A stretch of DNA of 43,054 nt from JAYRGC01 sp041908065 (GTDB lineage: Bacteria > Pseudomonadota > Alphaproteobacteria > UBA9219). The notes below the pieces were generated by a model that was not told the origin of the DNA, made no database searches, and saw only the letters and a program-made list of their open reading frames with translations. The DNA is taken from contig JAYRGC010000003.1 in NCBI GenBank assembly GCA_041908065.1, positions 1 through 43,054 on the forward strand. Reading direction: 5' to 3'. Made by a program: the position numbers and the translations under genes. Shown here one piece after another: positions 1 to 6,397 of this stretch (positions within the stretch are counted from its first letter, which is position 1; each line of letters opens with the position of its first letter).

Positions 1-59
1 AGAGCCGTTGCTCAGCGACTCTGGATTGCTTCGCCGCCAAGGGGCGGCTCGCAATGACG
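1..59. repeat. Half copy of dispersed palindromic repeat at window start
   Basis: This is one arm of the repeat family also found near 3016, 17455, 26268, 30040, 41995 and 42915. It has the arm signature ctggattgcttcgc followed by a GC hairpin and ctcgcaatgac. The segment before it (gccgttgctc) is the spacer that joins two arms in complete copies, so the other arm should lie just outside the window. Positions 60-198 hold no recognisable gene. Confidence 0.85.
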
Positions 60-198
60 GCGTTTGCCGGAAGGCAGCCCCATTCGTTTTGAGTAAGAAC
101 CAAAAGTTTTTTCTGCCAAGCCCAACAGTACCTTTCTCAACCAGCCCCCGCGCGGCGACAACTCTCGGTTGCCTGCCGTCTTTTATAAGGAGAACGTC

Positions 199-630
199 GT
201 GAGTCAATTGGCGCATCTCAGGGTTCTGATCGCGGACGATCATTTCCTTGTCCGGCAATTCGTGCGTAACACGCTGCACGAAGCCAAGATAACCAACGTG
301 CAAACGGCAGCCGACGGCAACGAGGCCGTCGACATGGTGCAGAGCGCGAAAACGGCGGGGCAGCCCTACGACATAGTGTTCCTCGATTGGAACATGCCTA
401 CCATGTCGGGGCTGGAGGTTCTCAGCTATTTCCGTTCGCGTCCCGAATACGCCGACACCGCTTTCGTGATGCTGACCGCCGAGTCGGAGCAGCAGAACAT
501 AATGAAGGCGATCAAGGCCGGAGCCACGTCTTATATAATAAAGCCGGTATCTCCCACGGATCTCAGCAAAAAACTGTTCGAGATATACGAATGGATAAAG
601 CGCAAACGGCAGCTTACGCAACGCGCCTGA
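199..630 (+). CDS. CheY-like single-domain response regulator
   Basis: This is a stand-alone receiver domain of 143 aa with no output domain, the usual CheY layout. All phosphorylation-site residues are visible: the acidic pair D13/D14, the phospho-acceptor D63 in VFLDWNMP, T93 in MLTAE and K115 in IIKP. The GTG at 199 was chosen because aaggag lies at 187-192, six bases upstream. An in-frame TTG at 169 is possible but has no clear ribosome binding site. The next gene encodes a CheX-type phosphatase and the third a CheA-like kinase, so the three probably form a phosphorelay: the kinase phosphorylates this protein and CheX removes the phosphate. Whether the output is flagellar or some other process cannot be read here. 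motAB lie about 21 kb away. Confidence 0.92.
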   Translation: MSQLAHLRVLIADDHFLVRQFVRNTLHEAKITNVQTAADGNEAVDMVQSAKTAGQPYDIVFLDWNMPTMSGLEVLSYFRSRPEYADTAFVMLTAESEQQNIMKAIKAGATSYIIKPVSPTDLSKKLFEIYEWIKRKRQLTQRA

Positions 631-678
631 GAATCCGGTAGTCAGACGCTTTTCCCCGTTTCGCGGAGGTGACCTAAG

Positions 679-1200
679 ATGATTTCAGCCCAATCGGTCC
701 AGCACTTGGAGTTGGACGATCAGATGTCCCGAGAAATATCCGCCGCCGTGTGTTCGGCCATGCGCGACACTTTTTCCGTGAACGTCGTCCCAGGGGATTA
801 CGAGATAGGCGAGGGGATGGTCTCGCTGGTCGGCGATGTGTCGGGCGTAATAGGCATGGTGCAAAACCAGTTGGAAGGAACCATGACCCTGTGCATGACC
901 TTCGAGACGGTGCGCGATATATTGCCGCAGATAATAGGGCATTCGATAGCCGTCACTCACGAAATGGCCGTGGACGCGGTAGGCGAAATAACCAACATGA
1001 TATTCGGCCAGATCAAGACCGAGCTTAACAAGCGCGGATACAAGCTGAAGTTGGGAATACCCAGCGTGGTTACCGGACGCGGCCATTTCGTCAGCCAGTT
1101 TCATCGCGGCAAGTACATGATCATACCGTTTTATCTCGAAGGCCAGCTTTTCCAAGTCCACATCGCCATATACCACAGCAACGCCAAGAAAGAACGATAA
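679..1200 (+). CDS. cheX: CheX-family chemotaxis phosphatase-like protein
   Basis: This 173-aa protein resembles the CheC/CheX/FliY phosphatase fold. The signature helix carries the E-x2-N pair used in this family to position water for CheY-P hydrolysis (E103 and N106 in VGEITNMIFG). There is one such helix, as in CheX, whereas CheC usually has two. The C-terminal strand region (roughly 125-168) matches the expected beta sheet. The start is supported by ggaggt at about 665-670. It lies 48 bases after the CheY-like gene and 40 bases before the CheA-like kinase gene, all in one direction, so its likely substrate is the phosphorylated neighbour. Isoleucine codons are strikingly ATA-biased (12 of 16 by hand count). 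Confidence 0.82.
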   Translation: MISAQSVQHLELDDQMSREISAAVCSAMRDTFSVNVVPGDYEIGEGMVSLVGDVSGVIGMVQNQLEGTMTLCMTFETVRDILPQIIGHSIAVTHEMAVDAVGEITNMIFGQIKTELNKRGYKLKLGIPSVVTGRGHFVSQFHRGKYMIIPFYLEGQLFQVHIAIYHSNAKKER

Positions 1201-1240
1201 GCCGTTCTGATCGTCCACGTCGAGGAGCAAGTCCGAGGCA

Positions 1241-2980
1241 ATGTCGCCCTCTGAAACATCGTCGAGTTCCGGCGAATATCTGCCGCCGTCATCGGCGGCG
1301 GGGCAAGCGGTGTTGACCGAAGCGGTCCGGCACGTCGACATAGTTCATACATCTTTGGCGGGAATGACGGCCATCGTCGCCACTTTGCTGGTGGCGGTGG
1401 CGTTGCCGGTTTTCGGTCTGGAGCCTGTCACCTATCCGGCGGCCTTGGTAATCATGACCTTGACGTCTTTCGTCGGCATCGGAGGAATGTACTATATAAA
1501 CTACCGCGTCCACCGCCATGTGTCGGATCAGGCGCGGCTGACGGAAGTGCTGGTGAACAGCCTCGGACAAGGGTTCTTTTCCTTCGGGCAAGACGGCGTA
1601 TGCGGCAAAGTGTATTCGCAGGCGTGCTTGACGTTGTTGGAAGGATCTCCGGCGGAAAGGCAGATAGCCGACGTTTTGCGGGTTGCCGAGGAGGCGCGCT
1701 CGGATTTCTCTGAATGGGTAAGCGTGTTGTTCCAGCCCGATCACGCCTTGGCTTTTCAGGACGTGGTGAAGTTTTTGCCGCAGAGCTTTCCCCACAGCGG
1801 CCAGCTTAAAGTGGATCTGATTTACAGGCCGATATATGGCGGCGGCGGGCGTCTGTCCAACGTGGTGGTCATCGCCACCGACCAAACCGACGAACGCATC
1901 GCGCAAGAACACGCCGTGCGCCAGCAGGCTTTTGCGGAAATGGTATGCCGCGTCTTCCGCGAACGCAACCAGTTCAACGCCACCATGGCCGGAGTGAAGG
2001 AATTTCTGGATATTTCCGGCGCGCCAGGTGTGTGGCTAAAAGACGCTCCAGCGTTGCTGCGCCAGTTGCATACTCTTAAAGCTGGAGTGCGACATTTCAA
2101 GCTGCTGGATCTTGGCGACGTGATCCACGAGGTCGAAAGCGACCTCCGCGCCCCGGAAATCACCGACGACGAGACGTTCCGCAACGAAATCCAGAAAGGG
2201 CGGAAAAAAATAACCGATTCCCTAGCGGAAGTAGTCAAGGACATAGGCGATCTCATGGGAGGAAGCTCCGGCGAAAGTTGGCGCGGCAACGTCCGCGAAA
2301 TAGAGGAAGACGATCTTTACGAATTCGCCCGCGAAATGCGCGACGGCAAAGCCCCGCCAGAGCTGGTGCATTTGTACCTCAGCAGGATAGCCGCCGTTCC
2401 CATCCGCGATTGCTTCCGTTCTTTCGAACGCGGATTGATGGAGCTGTCCGGCACTATGGACAAGCAGATAAAGCAGGTGGCTTTTAAGGGGAGCAATCCC
2501 AGGGTTTTGACCCAGCCCCTGCAGGGGATGTTCATGTCGTTCAACCACATCTGCCGCAATATCGTGGATCACGGAATCGAAAGCCCTGTCACCCGCATGG
2601 CGCGGGGAAAAGACGCGGCAGGGCAAGTGGTAGTCTCCACCGATGTTATACCTTCTCCCAACGGCGAAGGCGGGCAGTGGCTGAAGATAGTGATTTCCGA
2701 CGACGGCAACGGCATAGATCCCTCGCGGGTTCGTTCTCGTTTGGCCACGGTCGATCCATATGGCGATTGGCGGTTCGAGGACGATCAAGCGGTCATCCAG
2801 CGGATATTCTCGTGGGGCATCACCACAGCCGACAGCGTGACCGCCATGTCGGGGCGCGGCGTGGGGCTGGAGGCGGTGGAGCGCGAGGTGAAATTGCTGG
2901 GCGGCACGATAAAGGTGGAATCCGAGCCTTATAAGGGCGCCAGCTTCGACATACAAATACCGTATCGGCTGGAAGTGTAA
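1241..2980 (+). CDS. Membrane-bound CheA-like histidine kinase with Hpt domain
   Basis: This is a 579-aa sensor kinase. In order it has two membrane segments (about 40-60 and 66-87), a PAS-like region (about 100-220), an Hpt-like helix with H277 in RQLHTLKAG as the probable phosphorylation site, and a CheA-type ATPase domain (about 425-575). The ATPase shows the N box (NHICRNIVDHGIESP), the G1 box (ISDDGNGID, D487-G491) and the G2 box (SGRGVGLEAV). The IVDHGIESP and SGRGVGLEAV patterns are those of CheA, not of ordinary sensor kinases. It ends right after the ATPase, so the CheW-like P5 domain that couples CheA to receptors is missing. A self-contained membrane receptor-kinase is the natural reading. 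The start at 1241 has a poorly spaced gagg; no better start was seen. Confidence 0.85.
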   Translation: MSPSETSSSSGEYLPPSSAAGQAVLTEAVRHVDIVHTSLAGMTAIVATLLVAVALPVFGLEPVTYPAALVIMTLTSFVGIGGMYYINYRVHRHVSDQARLTEVLVNSLGQGFFSFGQDGVCGKVYSQACLTLLEGSPAERQIADVLRVAEEARSDFSEWVSVLFQPDHALAFQDVVKFLPQSFPHSGQLKVDLIYRPIYGGGGRLSNVVVIATDQTDERIAQEHAVRQQAFAEMVCRVFRERNQFNATMAGVKEFLDISGAPGVWLKDAPALLRQLHTLKAGVRHFKLLDLGDVIHEVESDLRAPEITDDETFRNEIQKGRKKITDSLAEVVKDIGDLMGGSSGESWRGNVREIEEDDLYEFAREMRDGKAPPELVHLYLSRIAAVPIRDCFRSFERGLMELSGTMDKQIKQVAFKGSNPRVLTQPLQGMFMSFNHICRNIVDHGIESPVTRMARGKDAAGQVVVSTDVIPSPNGEGGQWLKIVISDDGNGIDPSRVRSRLATVDPYGDWRFEDDQAVIQRIFSWGITTADSVTAMSGRGVGLEAVEREVKLLGGTIKVESEPYKGASFDIQIPYRLEV

Positions 2981-2984
2981 TGGG

Positions 2985-3153
2985 CTCTTACGCAAAACGG
3001 GTGGGAAAAAGAGCCGTCATTGCGAGCCGCCCCTTGGCGGCGAAGCAATCCAGAGTCATGGAGCAACGGCTCTGGATTGCTTCGCGGCCTGAAGAAGGCC
3101 GCTCGCAATGACAGCCTTTGGCTGTGACTTCATAAATGACAGCCTTTGGCTGT
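2985..3153. repeat. Two-arm palindromic repeat with two 15-nt palindromes
   Basis: The core at 3016-3112 is a forward arm (gtcattgcgagccgcc, loop ccttgg type), the spacer agtcatggagcaacggct, and an inverted arm whose loop is the different tgaagaa type. The outer flank ctcttacgcaaaacgggtggg (2987 onward) recurs near other copies. Two copies of the palindrome acagcctttggctgt follow at 3111-3125 and 3139-3153. The repeat fills the gap between the kinase gene and prfA and could fold into a long hairpin in RNA. Confidence 0.85.
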
Positions 3154-3267
3154 ATCTTCGCAAATGACGATCCCCCTCCTTTTGGCTATATCCGCGAGTT
3201 TTGGATAAAAGCCTTGTTGCCGCCATTTTCTCTTGAGTTTTTGCTCTCGTTGTACAATTACCATCCC

Positions 3268-4335
3268 ATGTCTTTGAACGATGTAATATCCCGTGTCCTC
3301 TCCCGACACGACGAATTGCGCGACGCGCTTTCCGCGCCCGGGTTGTCGCCAGAGCGTTTCGCCGCCATGTCGCGCGAATACGCCGAGATTTCTCCGGTGG
3401 CCGAGGCCATCGGCGAGCTGGAAAAAACCCGCCGCGAGATGGACGAGGCTTCCGCGCTTTTGTCGGATCCCGAATTGAGAGAGGAGGCGGATCAGGAGCT
3501 TGACAGCCTGCGCCGCCGCTTGCCCGAACTTGAGCTGCGCGTAAAACGGCTTTTGCTTCCCAAGGACATCGCCGACGAACGCAACGCCATAGTCGAAGTG
3601 CGGGCGGGCGCGGGCGGCGACGAGGCGGGGCTGTTTGCGGCCATGTTGTTCGAAATGTACCGCCGTTACGCCTCCGTCCACGGTTGGCAGTTCGAGGTGC
3701 TTTCGTTGTCGGAAAACGATTTAGGCGGCCTTAAAGAAGGCGTGGCCAGCGTCAAAGGGCGCGGCGTGTTCGCGCGGCTGAAATTCGAATCCGGCGTCCA
3801 TCGCGTCCAGCGCGTGCCGCAGACCGAAGCGTCCGGACGGGTTCATACCTCGACGGCCACCGTCGCCGTGTTGCCGGAAATGGAAGACGTGGACATCAAG
3901 ATAGACGAGAAGGATTTGCGTATAGACGTTTACCGTTCCTCCGGCGCGGGCGGGCAGCACGTCAACAAGACCGAAAGCGCGGTGCGTATAACCCATATTC
4001 CCACCGGCATTGTGGTGGCGATACAAGACGAAAGGTCTCAGGTGAAGAACAAGGCGCGGGCGATGACCGTTCTGCGTTCGCGCATGTACGAACGCGAGCG
4101 CGAAGCCCGCGACAGCGCGTACGCCGCCAATCGCCGCGAGCAAGTGGGGACGGGGGACAGATCGGAACGCATCAGAACGTATAATTTCCCGCAAGGGCGC
4201 GTCAGCGACCACCGCGCCGAAATAACGCTTTACAAGGTGAACGAGATCGTGAGCGGCTCGGCGTTGGACGAAATAATAGACGTTCTCATAACGAAAGACG
4301 AAGCCGAGCGCATGGCCAGAATATCGGGAGATTGA
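3268..4335 (+). CDS. prfA: Peptide chain release factor 1
   Basis: RF1 reads UAA and UAG in the ribosomal A site and triggers release of the finished peptide. The 355-aa length is normal for the family. The catalytic GGQ is at 228-230 within GAGGQHVNKTESAVRI, and the domain 2 codon-recognition tripeptide aligns at 184-186 as PQT, where most bacterial RF1 proteins have PAT or PVT. The start is the ATG at 3268 (MSLNDVISR). The reading frame is open further upstream, but that part runs through repeat DNA and has no protein-like sequence. No Shine-Dalgarno motif precedes the ATG, and a tacaat lies only 10 bases before it, so a very short leader is possible. The usual partner prmC, which methylates the GGQ glutamine, is not next to it; a RidA-family gene follows instead. 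Confidence 0.97.
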   Translation: MSLNDVISRVLSRHDELRDALSAPGLSPERFAAMSREYAEISPVAEAIGELEKTRREMDEASALLSDPELREEADQELDSLRRRLPELELRVKRLLLPKDIADERNAIVEVRAGAGGDEAGLFAAMLFEMYRRYASVHGWQFEVLSLSENDLGGLKEGVASVKGRGVFARLKFESGVHRVQRVPQTEASGRVHTSTATVAVLPEMEDVDIKIDEKDLRIDVYRSSGAGGQHVNKTESAVRITHIPTGIVVAIQDERSQVKNKARAMTVLRSRMYEREREARDSAYAANRREQVGTGDRSERIRTYNFPQGRVSDHRAEITLYKVNEIVSGSALDEIIDVLITKDEAERMARISGD

Positions 4336-4340
4336 CGAAC

Positions 4341-4814
4341 ATGGCTAACGACATCGAATCCAGACTGGCCGAACAAGGGATTGTCTTGCCCCAAGCCACG
4401 TCGCCTTTGGCTGATTACGTTCCTTATGTGGCGGTTGGAAATCTGGTCTTTATCTCCGGACAGTTGCCGATGGAAAACGGCAAGCTGGCCGTAGTCGGCA
4501 AACTCGGCGGCGTAGTGTCGATCGAGGAGGGGATTAGGGCGGCGCGGTTATGCGCCGTGAACATTCTGGCTCAGTTGAAATCCGCCTGCGGCGGCGACTG
4601 GGGACGGGTGGAGCGTTGCGTAAGGCTGGGCGGATTCGTCGCCTCCGTGCCGGAGTTCACGGATCAACCCAAGGTTGTCAACGGAGCCTCGGCGGTTATG
4701 CGTTTGGCGATGGGCGAAGACGGGCGGCATTCCCGCGCCGCCGTCGGCGTTCCGGTTCTGCCGCTTGATGCGGCGGTGGAAATAGAAGCCGTGTTCGCGT
4801 TGAAGCAGCCCTGA
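4341..4814 (+). CDS. RidA/YjgF family protein
   Basis: This is a 157-aa member of the RidA (YjgF/YER057c/UK114) superfamily, of the longer subtype common in alphaproteobacteria and often annotated as endoribonuclease L-PSP. Family hallmarks seen are the N-terminal strand LVFISGQLP, the central helix-strand segment ending in CVRLGGFVAS, and the C-terminal SRAAVGVPVLPLDAAVEIEAVF. That last segment carries the Arg that in RidA proteins binds the substrate carboxylate. Classical RidA proteins hydrolyse reactive enamine/imine intermediates from PLP enzymes; the exact substrate of this longer subgroup cannot be deduced. The start at 4341 has ggag at 4328-4331 and begins five bases after the prfA stop, so the two are probably co-transcribed. 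Confidence 0.88.
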   Translation: MANDIESRLAEQGIVLPQATSPLADYVPYVAVGNLVFISGQLPMENGKLAVVGKLGGVVSIEEGIRAARLCAVNILAQLKSACGGDWGRVERCVRLGGFVASVPEFTDQPKVVNGASAVMRLAMGEDGRHSRAAVGVPVLPLDAAVEIEAVFALKQP

Positions 4815-4840
4815 AGGCGATTTGTTCTCGGGATAGCAGA

Positions 4841-4869
4841 GCGGTCGCTGAATTTGTCGAAGCGACCGC
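4841..4869. terminator. Perfect 9-bp hairpin downstream of the RidA gene
   Basis: The arms gcggtcgct (4841-4849) and agcgaccgc (4861-4869) pair perfectly around an 11-base loop, 26 bases after the stop codon. No T-run follows, so it is at best a Rho-dependent or RNA-stabilising element. The loop overlaps ctgaatttgtcgaag (4848-4862). That is an imperfect inverted copy of cttcgacaagctcag (4903-4917), a motif type widely dispersed in bacterial genomes. Confidence 0.4.
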
Positions 4870-4981
4870 GGATGATGGCCGGACGTTGGTCGCGCAAGTT
4901 CCCTTCGACAAGCTCAGGTAACACTAGATCATTTCCCACTTTGGTTGATATACGAAACCAGCAATTCGCGACGGTGGTGTT

Positions 4982-5090
4982 CCTCCCCCTTCTTAGGGGG
5001 AGGTTAGGTGGGGGTTGGTTGAGCAAGCACCCAAGTAGGATGTTTACTGCGCCGACCCCCACCCTTCCTCCCCCTAAGAAGGGGGAGGGG
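4982..5090. repeat. Inverted repeat with about 34-nt arms (CCTCCCCCTT type)
   Basis: The left arm begins at 4982 with cctcccccttcttaggggg and runs to about 5015. The right arm at about 5055-5090 is its near-exact reverse complement, with a few mismatches and a loop of about 39 bases. Each arm is itself a small palindrome. It lies in the 328-base gap between the RidA gene and comF, which are convergent, so it may act as a two-way transcription barrier. No gene is seen in 4815-5142. Confidence 0.8.
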
Positions 5091-5142
5091 TTCCACTGTC
5101 GCAAGCGGCAAAAGAAGCCCATCAAACTAATCGGGAAACGCC

Positions 5143-5892
5143 CTAATCTCCGCTGCCGCCGACGCGGGCTAGGGTCAGGACGGACACGGACGAGGCTCCG
5201 GCTTTCCTAAGGATGCGGCTGCATTCGTTGGCCGTGGCTCCGGTGGTCATCACGTCGTCTATCAACACGGCTTTTTTGCCCTTGATCGCGTTACGCCGCG
5301 AGGGGTTGATCGCTATCGCTCCGGCCAGATTCTTGACGCGCTCGTCGCGGTTCAGATGTCCCTGCGACGGGGTGTTTTTAACTCGCAGCAAAGCGTCCAC
5401 GCATACTCGCGCCGCAGGAACGCGCTTTCCTATTTCAGCGGCCAAAATAGCCGACTGGTTGTAACGTCGCGTGAACAACCGCCAACGGCTCAACGGCACC
5501 GGAACGATGACGATTTCGTTTCCGGCCAACAGCTTTTCTCCGGCATTGCCCATCCACGCCGCCAAGGATTTGGCGACGTGCAGCCCGTCTCCATGTTTGA
5601 AGGACAGTATCATCCCGCGACTGGCGGCATCGTAAACCATAGCGCTTCGGGCGTAGTCAAAGGCGGGGGCGCGGGCGATGCATGCCCCGCACAACGTGCC
5701 GTCTCCCACAGGAACGCCGAAAGGAATCCCGCAGCATTCGCACACCGGAGGGGCGATGAAGTTGACCTTCTTCCAACAACCGGCGCATAAGGCTCCGCCT
5801 TCCGCCTCCACCGCCGCCCCGCACGAAAGGCACAGGGGAGGAAGCAGGGCGTCGATGAGCAGTTTCCATGATTTAGAAATCGCTTTTAACAC
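5143..5892 (-). CDS. comF: ComF family phosphoribosyltransferase-like protein
   Basis: This 249-aa protein has the ComF plan: an N-terminal cysteine-rich metal-binding region followed by a type I phosphoribosyltransferase fold. Cysteine pairs are at 21/24, 36/39, 51/54 and 68/71, consistent with zinc binding. The PRPP-binding loop is clear in KKAVLIDDVMTTGAT near the C-terminus, and RRYNQSAILA and the SQGHLNRDERVKN segment are typical of the family. ComF homologues are needed for DNA uptake in naturally competent species, but many bacteria carry them with no known role. The start is a GTG at 5892 with only a weak ribosome site. The gene lies 16 bases downstream of a small unknown gene on the same strand, so translation may be coupled. 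Confidence 0.93.
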   Translation of the reverse strand: MLKAISKSWKLLIDALLPPLCLSCGAAVEAEGGALCAGCWKKVNFIAPPVCECCGIPFGVPVGDGTLCGACIARAPAFDYARSAMVYDAASRGMILSFKHGDGLHVAKSLAAWMGNAGEKLLAGNEIVIVPVPLSRWRLFTRRYNQSAILAAEIGKRVPAARVCVDALLRVKNTPSQGHLNRDERVKNLAGAIAINPSRRNAIKGKKAVLIDDVMTTGATANECSRILRKAGASSVSVLTLARVGGSGD

Positions 5893-5908
5893 CGGAACTC
5901 TGAAGCTC

Positions 5909-6244
5909 TTAGGGTTTCAGATGCGCGCCTTTGACTTTCTTGCGTGGCAGTTTAGCGCGCTTGGGGGCGCGTAATCTCACTTCGATTCCAAACCCCTGTT
6001 CTTTCGCCAGATCCATCATTCGAAGAAAATAAGACGTAATGCCATCTTCTTCGGCGACGGTGATTTGATCCAACGATTGAAACAATCTGACCATCTTATT
6101 GAAAAACTTCTTTTTTCTGGGAAGATTATTTTTTGCGGCGGAAAATTTCCATCCAGCGAGGATTAGTTTTCTTTCCGGCGTAACATTCACGCGGCCTTTT
6201 TGGCCATCTTTCAACGGTTTTGCCACGGCTACTCGCATATCCAT
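5909..6244 (-). CDS. Unknown small basic protein upstream of comF
   Basis: I do not recognise this 111-aa protein. It is strongly basic, with Lys/Arg clusters near 55 (PRKKKFF) and at the C-terminus (RAPKRAKLPRKKVKG), and has no membrane segment or signal peptide. The frame is open far upstream, but the ATG at 6244 (MDMRVAVAK) is preceded by a good gggg ribosome site in gcggggaaattatt, and further extension would run into shc. It sits 16 bases before comF on the same strand and diverges from shc. The basic tail suggests nucleic acid contact, but that is only inference. Confidence 0.7.
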   Translation of the reverse strand: MDMRVAVAKPLKDGQKGRVNVTPERKLILAGWKFSAAKNNLPRKKKFFNKMVRLFQSLDQITVAEEDGITSYFLRMMDLAKEQGFGIEVRLRAPKRAKLPRKKVKGAHLKP

Positions 6245-6282
6245 AATAATTTCCCCGCAAAAATCTAGACCCGCGGCACTTT

Positions 6283-6298
6283 TGGCACAAAGAGGGCT
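6283..6298 (+). promoter_or_regulatory. Candidate sigma-54 promoter upstream of shc
   Basis: tggcac (6283-6288), five bases, then gggct (6294-6298) keeps the invariant GG and GC of the -24/-12 promoter at the correct spacing. The -12 box is otherwise a poor match. It lies about 100 bases before the shc start, and rpoN itself is in this window. One chance match of this quality is easily expected, so this is weak. Confidence 0.2.
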
Positions 6299-6397
6299 AA
6301 TATGCAAATTTTGACGCAGATTCGCTTGAATAAAACAAGTTTTTCCACCAATATCCTGCGACTTTGGACACAAGACCAACCATAAAGGCCTTTGCAA

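Noticed and set aside
685..1341. Antisense open frame over the CheX gene
   Set aside because: It is rich in His/Tyr/Asp in the pattern of a reverse-complement shadow. The plus-strand gene has clear motifs.
3111..3153. CRISPR-like short repeats
   Set aside because: The 15-base units are palindromes with no regular unique spacers and no cas genes nearby. They belong to the dispersed repeat family.
3233..3258. Sigma-70 promoter directly before prfA (ttgagt and tacaat)
   Set aside because: The spacing is only 14 bases and no better -35 fits, so it is noted only as a possible -10 element.
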